Assembly (NCBI GenBank): GCA_900110395.1
Contig: FODP01000026.1
Coordinates: 1-64,000 of the forward strand
Length of the DNA stretch: 64,000 nt
DNA from: Rhodospirillales bacterium URHD0017
Lineage (GTDB): Bacteria > Pseudomonadota > Alphaproteobacteria > Reyranellales > Reyranellaceae
Direction: 5' to 3'
Positions 10,724 to 17,925 of this stretch are shown here, one piece after another. Position 1 is the first letter of the stretch. Each line of letters opens with the position of its first letter. The notes under the pieces were generated by a model. It did not search any database. It was not told the origin of the DNA and saw nothing but the letters and a program-made list of their open reading frames with translations. The translations under genes and the position numbers were made by a program.

Positions 10724-11797
10724 ATGCCGCCAGTCCGCTGGTTTTCCACGATCCTCATTGCCCTGCTGACGGCTTTCCCCTTGTGCGGTGGCGCACTGGC
10801 CCAGGCAAGCAACACGTATACGGTGACCGGCGTCGACGTCGACGTGACGGCGCCTGATGCCGTGCAGGCGCGCCAGCAGGGTATCGCCGAGGCGCGGCGC
10901 AAGGCCGCCAAGATGCTGGTCGACCGCGTCGTGGCGCCGGAGGACCGTGCCCGCGTCAGTTTGCCCAACGATGCCAGCCTCGAGGGCATGGTGCGTGGCA
11001 TCGAGTTCGTGCGCGAGCGCTCCGCGCCCGGCCGTTACATCGCCACGCTGAACGTCGTGTTCCAGCCCGACCCCGTGAAGGTCTGGCTCGGCCAGGCCGG
11101 CGTCAAGATCGCCGAGACGGTGTCGCGGCCTGCACTGGTCATCCCTCTGTGGAAGGGCAAGGCAGGCGTTGAGCCGCTCGACGACCGCAACGCCTGGCGC
11201 GAGGCATGGCGGGCGCTCGACACCGCGGGCAGCGCGGTGCCGGTGACGGTGCTGCGCGGCGACCAGCTGGATCAGAACGCCGTGACGGCCGAGGAGCTCT
11301 ATGTCGGCGACGTCTCGGCGCTGGCCCGCCTCAACGAACGATATCGCGCGCCGACCATCGTCGTGGCGATCGTCGAGGGCGACAAGGATGGCGGCCCGCT
11401 TACCGTCGGCGGCCTACGCTACGACGCGCAGACCGGGGCGCGCAGCGAGATCCCGCGCACGACGGTCCCCGACTCGGCCCAGCTCGCGACCGCGGCCAAG
11501 CAGATCCATCAGAAGATGGACGAGCAGTGGCGCAGCGTCGCCACGGTGCGCCGCGATTCGCAGGACACGATCGACGTCTACGTGCCGATCCGGGCGCTCG
11601 GCGACTGGGTGCAGGTGCGCCAGCGCCTGGGCGGCGTACCGGCGCTGAAGAGCGTCGTCGTGCGCCAGCTCGAATCCGATCGCGCCGAGCTCAGGCTGGA
11701 ATACTTCGGCACGACCGACGAGCTGCAGCGCACCCTGGCGTCGGCCGGGCTGGCGCTCGACAAGGAAGCCGACAAGTGGCGATTGCAGGTGCGCTGA
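10724..11797 (+). CDS. DUF2066 domain-containing exported protein
   Basis: 357 residues with a clear signal peptide (Arg5, hydrophobic core to about residue 22, cleavage near GALAQA). The DUF2066 region begins with TYTVTGVDVDVTAPDA and contains the typical ARQQGIAEARRKAAKMLVDRVV helix in pieces. Function of the family is not established. ATG 10724 is preferred over a GTG at 10688 because it starts right at the signal peptide. It heads a tight run of four genes (DUF2066, AI-2E, Hda, DUF2147) with gaps of 23, 3 and -4 bp. Confidence 0.8.
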   Translation: MPPVRWFSTILIALLTAFPLCGGALAQASNTYTVTGVDVDVTAPDAVQARQQGIAEARRKAAKMLVDRVVAPEDRARVSLPNDASLEGMVRGIEFVRERSAPGRYIATLNVVFQPDPVKVWLGQAGVKIAETVSRPALVIPLWKGKAGVEPLDDRNAWREAWRALDTAGSAVPVTVLRGDQLDQNAVTAEELYVGDVSALARLNERYRAPTIVVAIVEGDKDGGPLTVGGLRYDAQTGARSEIPRTTVPDSAQLATAAKQIHQKMDEQWRSVATVRRDSQDTIDVYVPIRALGDWVQVRQRLGGVPALKSVVVRQLESDRAELRLEYFGTTDELQRTLASAGLALDKEADKWRLQVR

Positions 11798-11820
11798 TTG
11801 CCGTGCGCGGGGGCTGAGCG

Positions 11821-12903
11821 ATGACCGTGACCAGCCAGCCCGCACGCTGGCGTTTCTGGGTGGCGATGGCCGCCCTCTTCCTGGTGACGCTGTGGCTGCT
11901 GAACGACATTCTGCTGCCGTTCGTGGTCGGCATCGTCGTCGCCTACTTCCTCGATCCGGTGGTCGCTCGCCTGCAGCGGCTGGGCATGTCGCGCACCTGG
12001 GCGACCACAGCCGTCACGATCGTCGCGGTGCTCCTCACCATCGCCGTGGCGATGGCGATCCTGCCGCCGTTGTTCGCCCAGCTTCAAGCGCTGGCCCTCA
12101 GCCTGCCTGACTATACGGTCAAGCTGGCGGCTCGCGTCATGCCGCTGGTCGACCCGGTCCGCGAGCGGCTCAATCTGCCGCCGCTCAGCCTGCAGGAGCT
12201 GCAGAGCGAAGTCGCTCAGCGCGCCGGCCAGGTGCTGACGGTCGCCGGCGCCGTTGCCGGCAAGCTGGCGCAGGGTGGCCTCGCCATCTTCAATCTGCTG
12301 GCGCTGTTGTTCCTGACGCCAGTCGTGACTTTCTACCTGCTGCGTGACTGGGAGAGGCTGGTCGACGCGATCGATGGCGCCCTGCCACGCGACCATGCGG
12401 CGACCATCCGCAAGCTCGCCCATGAATCCAATGCCGCCATCGCCGGTTACGTGCGCGGCCAGGCCCTGGTCTGCATCTCGCTCGGCACGATCTACGCCAT
12501 CGGCCTGTCGCTGGTCGGCCTGAAGTTCGGCCTTGTCATCGGCCTGATTGCCGGCGCGATCTCATTCATCCCGTTCGTCGGCACCTTCGTCGGCGCGGTG
12601 ATGGCGCTGGGCATGGCGCTGGTGCAGTTCCCGCCCGACTGGATCGGCGTCGTCAAGGTCGCGGTCGTATTCTTGGTCGGCCAGATGCTGGAAGGCAACG
12701 TGCTGTCACCCAAGCTGGTCGGCGACAGGGTGGGGCTGCACCCGGTCTGGATCATGTTCGCCTTGCTGGCCGGCGGCGCGCTGTTCGGTTTCGTCGGCGT
12801 GCTGATCGCGGTGCCTGTCGCGGCCGTGGTCGGTGTGCTGGTGCGTCATCTCATCGGCCGCTATCGCGACAGCCAATACTATCGCGGCGCCGACGCCGCT
12901 TGA
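11821..12903 (+). CDS. AI-2E family transporter / PerM-like permease
   Basis: 360-residue inner-membrane protein with about eight hydrophobic segments and the long hydrophilic insert after the third helix typical of the family. The conserved region FLTPVVTFYLLRDWERL is followed by the C-terminal EGNVLSPKLVGDRVGLHP block. The family name comes from a reported autoinducer-2 exporter, but most members are uncharacterised or linked to Na/H antiport and peptidase permeases. An AI-2 role should not be assumed here. Its position directly before an Hda gene is recurrent in alphaproteobacteria. Confidence 0.9.
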   Translation: MTVTSQPARWRFWVAMAALFLVTLWLLNDILLPFVVGIVVAYFLDPVVARLQRLGMSRTWATTAVTIVAVLLTIAVAMAILPPLFAQLQALALSLPDYTVKLAARVMPLVDPVRERLNLPPLSLQELQSEVAQRAGQVLTVAGAVAGKLAQGGLAIFNLLALLFLTPVVTFYLLRDWERLVDAIDGALPRDHAATIRKLAHESNAAIAGYVRGQALVCISLGTIYAIGLSLVGLKFGLVIGLIAGAISFIPFVGTFVGAVMALGMALVQFPPDWIGVVKVAVVFLVGQMLEGNVLSPKLVGDRVGLHPVWIMFALLAGGALFGFVGVLIAVPVAAVVGVLVRHLIGRYRDSQYYRGADAA

Positions 12904-12906
12904 GAG

Positions 12907-13596
12907 ATGGCTCGCCAACTCACTTTCGAACTCGCGCTGCCGCCGCCGACCTATGCCCGCGAGGACTTCGTCGTCGCCGACGGCAATCGCGAGGCGCTGG
13001 CCTGGATCGATCGCTGGCCAGACTGGCCGGCGCCAGCCCTGGCGCTGGGCGGCCCGCCGGGCTGCGGCAAGACCCATCTTCTGCGCATCTGGGCGGCGCG
13101 CGCCGGCGCGCTGCCGATCCACGGCAAGGACCTCGAGGGCAAGAGCGTCGCCGACCTGTCGGAGATGATCGCGGCATCTCCCACGATCGCGATCGACGAC
13201 GCCCAGCACGCGCCCGAGCGCGCGCTGTTCCATCTCTACAATCTCGCCCGCGAGCATCGCGGCCATCTGTTGCTGGCAGCAGAAGCGCTGCCGGCGCATT
13301 GGCGGATCGCCTTGCCCGATCTCGCTTCGCGGCTGCGCGCGGCGCCCGCTGTCGCCGTGGCGGCGCCCGATGACGAACTGCTGGGCTCGATCATCCTGAA
13401 GCAGCTCGCCGATCGGCAATTGCACGCCGCGCCCGGCGTCGTGCACTATCTGGTGTCACATATGGAGCGCTCCGCCGAAGCGGCGCGCCGCGTGGTCGCG
13501 GCACTCGACCGGCGCGCGCTTGCCGAGCGTCGCGAGATCGACCGGCGATTGGCGGCCGACGTGCTGGCCGAGTTGTCGGGGAGGGAACAGGAATGA
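12907..13596 (+). CDS. hda: DnaA-related AAA+ regulator (Hda/HdaA homologue)
   Basis: 229 residues that match the ATPase part of DnaA and lack its DNA-binding domain IV. The N-terminus QLTFELALPPPTYAREDFVV carries the QL-F-L clamp-binding type motif. Walker A is GGPPGCGKTH (about residues 48-57) and Walker B is TIAIDDAQ. Hda works with the loaded beta clamp to trigger ATP hydrolysis on DnaA and stop re-initiation. It starts three bases after the AI-2E stop and its own end overlaps the next gene by ATGA. Confidence 0.88.
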   Translation: MARQLTFELALPPPTYAREDFVVADGNREALAWIDRWPDWPAPALALGGPPGCGKTHLLRIWAARAGALPIHGKDLEGKSVADLSEMIAASPTIAIDDAQHAPERALFHLYNLAREHRGHLLLAAEALPAHWRIALPDLASRLRAAPAVAVAAPDDELLGSIILKQLADRQLHAAPGVVHYLVSHMERSAEAARRVVAALDRRALAERREIDRRLAADVLAELSGREQE

Positions 13597-14051
13597 GAAG
13601 CATGTTGCTGGCGGCCCTGCTCGGCCTGCTGGCGTCGACCGCCTTGGCGCAGCAGGGGTCGGTCATGGGCACGTGGCTGACGGCGTCGGGCAAGGCGCAC
13701 GTCCGGGTCGCGCCGTGCCCCGACCCCAAGAACGGGCCGATCTGCGGCACCATCGTCGGCCTGAACGAGCCACGAGGCCCCGACGGCACCGTCGTCGCGC
13801 CCGACGTGGCGACTGACTGGCGCAACACAGATCCGGCTCTGCGCAGCCGCAAGGTGCTGGGCATGCTGATCTGGGGCTTCAAGAAGACGTCGGATCCCAA
13901 CACCTTCGAGGACGGCCAGATTTACAACGGCGAGAGCGGCAAGATCTACAGTGCCAACATCAGTCTTCAACCGGACGGCAAGCTGCGCCTGCGCGGCTAT
14001 GTCGGCTCGCCGATGTTCGGTGAAACGCAGCTTTGGACACGTGTGAATTAG
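13593..14051 (+). CDS. DUF2147 domain-containing exported protein
   Basis: 152 residues with an N-terminal signal peptide (hydrophobic residues 4-18, cleavage near ALAQQ). The mature part matches DUF2147: GTWLTASGKAHVRVAPC, CGTIVGLNEP, and a C-terminal GYVGSPMFGETQLWTRV. Two Cys residues in the first third could form a disulphide. The family is a periplasmic beta-barrel-like fold of unknown role. The ATGA overlap with Hda makes it the last gene of the four-gene operon. Confidence 0.85.
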   Translation: MRSMLLAALLGLLASTALAQQGSVMGTWLTASGKAHVRVAPCPDPKNGPICGTIVGLNEPRGPDGTVVAPDVATDWRNTDPALRSRKVLGMLIWGFKKTSDPNTFEDGQIYNGESGKIYSANISLQPDGKLRLRGYVGSPMFGETQLWTRVN

Positions 14052-14070
14052 TCCTCCTACGCTGCAGAGC

Positions 14071-14124
14071 AGCTTCGGAGGACCGAAGGTCAGACGTTAA
14101 CGTTAACAGGAACCCTCCGAAGCT
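14071..14124. repeat. Inverted repeat between the DUF2147 and SDR genes
   Basis: Arms AGCTTCGGAGG (14071-14081) and CCTCCGAAGCT (14114-14124). The loop contains the 12-bp palindrome GTTAACGTTAAC at 14096-14107. The flanks (CCTCCTACGC, GCGAAGGAGGG) extend the symmetry imperfectly. It could end the DUF2147 operon; no T-run follows. Confidence 0.65.
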
Positions 14125-14156
14125 CCGCAGGAGCGAAGGAGGGAGGGAGTGAAGCG

Positions 14157-14936
14157 ATGGACATGGGTATCAAGGGCCGCAAGGCGATCGTCTGCGCGGC
14201 GAGCAAGGGACTGGGCAAGGGCTGCGCCATGGCGCTGGCGGGGGAAGGCGTTGATCTGGTGATCAACGCGCGCACCAAGGCCGAGCTCGAGGCGACGGCG
14301 GAGGAGATCCGCAAGAAGCACGGCGTGAAGGTGACGCCGATCGCCGTCGATGTGACGACCGACGCCGGCCGCAAGCAGGTGCTCGCCGCCTGTCCCGAGC
14401 CCGACATCATCATCAACAACGCCGGCGGCCCGCCGCCCGGCGACTTCCGCGACTGGGATCGCGACGCCTGGATCAAGGCGATCGACGCCAACATGCTGAC
14501 GCCCATCGAGTTTATCAAGGCGTCGGTCGACGGCATGATGAAGCGCGGCTTCGGGCGCATCGTGAACATCACCTCGAGCTCGGTGAAGGCGCCGATCGAC
14601 ATCCTGGGCCTCAGCAACGGCGCGCGCAGCGGCCTCACGGGTTTCGTGGCCGGCGTGGCCCGCGTCACGGTGCGTCACGGTGTGACCATCAACGGCCTGC
14701 TGCCGGGGCCGTTCGACACCGACCGCCTGCGCGGCACCTACAAGGCGCGCGCCGCCAAGAGCGGCAAGAGCTACGAGGAGGAGTTCCAGGCGGGCGCCAA
14801 GATGAACCCGGCCGGTCGCTTCGGCACGGCGGAGGAATTCGGCGCCGCCTGCGCCTTCCTGTGCAGCGCGCATGCGAGCTACATCACCGGTCAGAACCTG
14901 CTGATGGACGGCGGGCAGTATCCAGGGACGTATTAG
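14157..14936 (+). CDS. SDR family oxidoreductase with degenerate catalytic tetrad
   Basis: 259-residue Rossmann protein. The cofactor loop is CAASKGLGKG (classical TGxxxGxG has lost its first Gly), INNAG is at residues 86-90, and S140 lies in NITSSS. At the catalytic YxxxK position the sequence is SNGAR, so Tyr becomes Ser153 and Lys becomes Arg157. A C-terminal motif NLLMDGG is intact. This fits the divergent BKR-like SDR group known to lack the standard tetrad. The reaction is unknown. It stands alone between two palindromic elements. Confidence 0.85.
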   Translation: MDMGIKGRKAIVCAASKGLGKGCAMALAGEGVDLVINARTKAELEATAEEIRKKHGVKVTPIAVDVTTDAGRKQVLAACPEPDIIINNAGGPPPGDFRDWDRDAWIKAIDANMLTPIEFIKASVDGMMKRGFGRIVNITSSSVKAPIDILGLSNGARSGLTGFVAGVARVTVRHGVTINGLLPGPFDTDRLRGTYKARAAKSGKSYEEEFQAGAKMNPAGRFGTAEEFGAACAFLCSAHASYITGQNLLMDGGQYPGTY

Positions 14937-14939
14937 GCT

Positions 14940-15061
14940 GGAGCGCAGACCTCCAGGTCCGCTCATGATCTTCCGGACCGCGCGCCTCCTGGCGCGCTCA
15001 TGAGCGCGCGGGACGCGCGCGGTCCAGAAGACGAAGATGCGGACCTGGAGGTCCGCGCTCC
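14940..15061. repeat. Nested palindromic element between SDR and histidine phosphatase genes
   Basis: Outer arms 14940-14962 and 15039-15061 (23 bp, one mismatch) start GGAGCGC and hold the mini-hairpin GACCTCCAGGTC. Inside are GGACCGCGCG (14975-14984) pairing with CGCGCGGTCC (15016-15025), and a central perfect palindrome GCGCGCTCATGAGCGCGC (14992-15009). Both left arms end in GCTCATG. The arrangement looks like one element inserted in, or grown inside, another. It separates convergent genes and could terminate both. Confidence 0.85.
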
Positions 15062-15066
15062 GGTGG

Positions 15067-15591
15067 TCAGGTCACCGCAAGGTCGCGGGGGCGGACGAAG
15101 TCCAGGAGCTTGGCCGCGCCCGGCTTGAGGTCGTTCCAGGGGCCGTCCGGCACCTGCAGGACGGCCAGGGCTCCCGTCGGGTATTTCTCCCGCAAGGCGG
15201 CCAGGGGCTCGGACTGGCCGCTGCCGGCCAGATCAGCGGCCAGTTGGCCGATGCCGTCGTTATGGCCGATCAGGAGCACCGTCGGCACGTCGTCGGCCAC
15301 GGCCCGGATATGGGCCAGCAGGACGTCCTCCGAGGCGAGGTACAGGCCGTTCTCCAGCGAAATCGGCGGTGCGGGGGCTCCGAGCCGCTTCACGAGTGGC
15401 GCCAGCGTCTGGCGCGTCCGCATGGCCGTGGAGCACAGGATCAGGTCGGGGCGGGGGCCTTGGCGGGCGATACGGTCGGCCATGGCCTTGGCCGCCCGCT
15501 CGCCGCGCCCGCTCAGGGGGCGATCGTGGTCGTCCAGCCGGGGGTCGCTCCAGGCCGATTTCGCATGCCGCAAGAGAAGCAGGGTCTTCAC
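15067..15591 (-). CDS. SixA-like histidine phosphatase family protein
   Basis: 174 residues of the phosphoglycerate-mutase-like superfamily, the short SixA type. The catalytic motif LRHAKS places the phospho-accepting His at residue 9; the second conserved His is in LLIGHND. Members dephosphorylate phosphohistidine proteins or small phosphoesters. The divergent neighbour is ppk, a His-phosphorylated enzyme, which is suggestive but not proof. A Pho-box-like repeat lies 50-67 bases upstream of its start on the correct strand. Confidence 0.85.
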   Translation of the reverse strand: MKTLLLLRHAKSAWSDPRLDDHDRPLSGRGERAAKAMADRIARQGPRPDLILCSTAMRTRQTLAPLVKRLGAPAPPISLENGLYLASEDVLLAHIRAVADDVPTVLLIGHNDGIGQLAADLAGSGQSEPLAALREKYPTGALAVLQVPDGPWNDLKPGAAKLLDFVRPRDLAVT

Positions 15592-15640
15592 GGGCTGATC
15601 TGCGAAAAATCCTTGTAAAACAATGGTTTATTGAATTGCC

Positions 15641-15658
15641 ATGACACCGTCATGACGA
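15641..15658 (-). promoter_or_regulatory. Pho-box-like direct repeat between histidine phosphatase and ppk
   Basis: ATGACAC-CGTC-ATGACGA on the + strand is two 7-bp half-sites with an exact 11-bp period. On the minus strand the half-sites read TCGTCAT and GTGTCAT, resembling PhoB half-sites (CTGTCAT). Orientation is toward the histidine phosphatase gene. It overlaps one of the two possible ppk start codons. It could be chance: only two half-sites are seen, and the first deviates at its leading two bases. Confidence 0.3.
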
Positions 15659-17844
15659 GGGTTTACCGTTTCTCGATGGATGCCCTCAATTCAACAACCA
15701 ACGAACCAGCATCTGGCCTCGAAATAGCACCCGACAGCCCGCGACGCTTCATCAATCGTGAACTGTCGTGGCTGGCATTCAACATGCGGGTGCTCGAGGA
15801 GGCCCGCAACCAGCGCCAGCCGCTGCTCGAGCGCGTGCGCTTCCTGTCGATCTCGGCCGACAATCTCGACGAATTCTACATGGTCCGGGTGGCCGGCCTG
15901 GTCGACATGCTGCAGACCCGCTCGACGCTGCTCAGCGACGACGGCATGAGCGCGGCCGAGCAGCTCGTCGCCATCCGCGAGCGCGCCTCGACCCTGATGG
16001 CCCGTCAGCAGGACGTCTGGGCCAACCTGCAGGAGGAGCTGCGCGGGGCCGGCATCGCCGTCCTCGATCCCTCCGAACTCACCGACCTCGAGCGCACCTG
16101 GCTCGACCAGTATTTCATCGACCAGGTCTTCCCGATCCTGACCCCGCTTGCCATCGACCCGGCGCATCCCTTTCCCTTCATCCCCAACGGCGGCTTCTCG
16201 ACCATCTTGAAGCTGCAGCGCCAGGATGACCGCCGGCCGCTGATGGCGCTGCTGCCGCTGCCGCCGCAGGTCGACCGCTTCGTGCGCCTTCCTGGCTCCG
16301 CGATCCGCTTCCTGTCGCTGGAAGACCTCGTAGACATCTACCTGCCGCGCCTGTTCCCGGGCTACGAGGTGATCGAGCGCGCGGTCTTCCGCCTGATCCG
16401 CGACAGCGACGTCGAGATCAACGAGGAAGCCGAGGATCTGGTGCTGCTCTATGAGAGCGCACTCAAGCGCCGCCGACGCGGCGATCTGATCTCGATCTCG
16501 GTCAACAGCGCAATGCCGGCCGAGCTGCGCGACTTCCTGTTCGACCAGCTGGAAATCCCGGCCCAGACCCCGACCATCCATGTCTTCCATCTCGACCTCA
16601 TGCTCAACATCGGCGACGTCAAGGCGGTGATCATCGACGATCGGCCGGATCTCAAGTTCGAGCCCTATGCCGTACGCTTTCCCGAGCGCATCCGCGACTT
16701 CGGCGGCGACTGCTTCGCCGCCATCCGCGCCAAGGACATCGTCGTCCATCATCCCTACGAGAGCTTCGACGTCGTCGTGCAGTTCCTGCGCCAGGCGGCG
16801 CGCGACCCGGCCGTGGTGGCGATCAAGCAGACGCTCTACCGCACCAGCCACGATTCGCCGATCGTCAAGGAGCTGATCGCGGCAGCCGAGGCCGGCAAGA
16901 CGGTGACGGCGCTGGTCGAGCTCAAGGCGCGCTTCGACGAGGAGGCCAATATCCGTTGGGCGCGCGACCTCGAACGCGCTGGCGTGCAGGTCGTCTATGG
17001 CTTCATCGACCTGAAAACTCACGCCAAGGTCTCGATGGTGGTGCGGCGCGAGGCGCAATCAGTCCGCACCTACGTGCATTTCGGCACCGGCAACTATCAC
17101 CCGATCACCGCGCGCATCTACACCGACCTGTCGTTCTTCACCTGCGATCCGGCGATGTGCCGCGACGCCGCGCGCCTGTTCAACTACATGACAGGCTACG
17201 CCCGGCCCGAGCGCATGGAGAAGATCTCCTTTGCGCCGGTGACGCTCCGGCCCGACCTGTACAGCCTGATCGATGCCGAGATCGACAATGCCAAGGCCGG
17301 CCGTCACGCCGCGATCTGGGCCAAGATGAACTCGCTGGTCGACGGCAAGCTGATCGACCGGCTCTATGCCGCGTCGCAGGCCGGCGTCCAGATCGATCTC
17401 GTCGTCCGCGGCATCTGCTGCCTGCGGCCCGGCGTGCCGGGCTTGAGCGAGCACATCCGCGTCAAGAGCATGATCGGCCGCTTCCTCGAGCATGCCCGCA
17501 TCGTCTGCTTCGGCAACGGCAAGCCCTTGCCGTCGCCCGACGCCAAGGTCTTCCTCTCCTCGGCCGACTGGATGCCGCGCAACCTCGACCGCCGAGTCGA
17601 GCTGCTCTGCCCGGTCGAGAACCCGACGGTGCACGAGCAGGTGCTCGACCAGATCATGGTCGCCAACCTCAAGGACGATGCCCAGAGCTGGATCATGGCG
17701 CCCGACGGCTCCTATAGCCGCCCGCCGATCGGCAAGGAGCCTTTCATCGCGCACCATTATTTCATGACAAATCCGTCGCTTTCGGGCCGCGGCAGCGCGT
17801 TGAAATTGAGCGGCGCCGTGCCGCGTCTGGTGCTGAGCTCCTGA
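15652..17844 (+). CDS. ppk: Polyphosphate kinase 1
   Basis: Membrane-associated enzyme that polymerises ATP gamma-phosphate into polyphosphate. About 730 residues with all four domains: N-terminal FINRELSWLAFNMRVLEEA region (split here), middle domain FPILTPLAIDP, and two PLD-like C domains. The autophosphorylated histidine is His476 in YVHFGTGNY (numbered from the 15652 start). The start is uncertain: ATG 15652 or ATG 15676, with TTG at 15631 also open. None has a clear ribosome binding site, and 15676 would clear the Pho-box-like repeat. ppx follows 60-80 bp downstream. Confidence 0.96.
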   Translation: MTRVYRFSMDALNSTTNEPASGLEIAPDSPRRFINRELSWLAFNMRVLEEARNQRQPLLERVRFLSISADNLDEFYMVRVAGLVDMLQTRSTLLSDDGMSAAEQLVAIRERASTLMARQQDVWANLQEELRGAGIAVLDPSELTDLERTWLDQYFIDQVFPILTPLAIDPAHPFPFIPNGGFSTILKLQRQDDRRPLMALLPLPPQVDRFVRLPGSAIRFLSLEDLVDIYLPRLFPGYEVIERAVFRLIRDSDVEINEEAEDLVLLYESALKRRRRGDLISISVNSAMPAELRDFLFDQLEIPAQTPTIHVFHLDLMLNIGDVKAVIIDDRPDLKFEPYAVRFPERIRDFGGDCFAAIRAKDIVVHHPYESFDVVVQFLRQAARDPAVVAIKQTLYRTSHDSPIVKELIAAAEAGKTVTALVELKARFDEEANIRWARDLERAGVQVVYGFIDLKTHAKVSMVVRREAQSVRTYVHFGTGNYHPITARIYTDLSFFTCDPAMCRDAARLFNYMTGYARPERMEKISFAPVTLRPDLYSLIDAEIDNAKAGRHAAIWAKMNSLVDGKLIDRLYAASQAGVQIDLVVRGICCLRPGVPGLSEHIRVKSMIGRFLEHARIVCFGNGKPLPSPDAKVFLSSADWMPRNLDRRVELLCPVENPTVHEQVLDQIMVANLKDDAQSWIMAPDGSYSRPPIGKEPFIAHHYFMTNPSLSGRGSALKLSGAVPRLVLSS

Positions 17845-17864
17845 AATCTGCACGGTGCGGAGCC

Positions 17865-17910
17865 GCTCAAGCTCCTCTCCCCCGCTGGGGGGAGAGGTTG
17901 GAACTTGAGC
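17865..17910. repeat. Two-part inverted repeat between ppk and ppx
   Basis: Inner stem CCTCTCCCCC / GGGGGAGAGG with loop GCTG, and outer arms GCTCAAG (17865-17871) and CTTGAGC (17904-17910). It resembles the repeat at 8606-8639. It lies inside the probable ppk-ppx transcript, and its right half supplies a GGAGAGG that could act as a ribosome binding site for a TTG start of ppx at 17905. Confidence 0.7.
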
Positions 17911-17925
17911 GCGGCGGAATCGCCA

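Noticed and set aside
11821..12903. Quorum-sensing AI-2 exporter
   Set aside because: The family name alone does not support this; no luxS or Lsr genes are in view.
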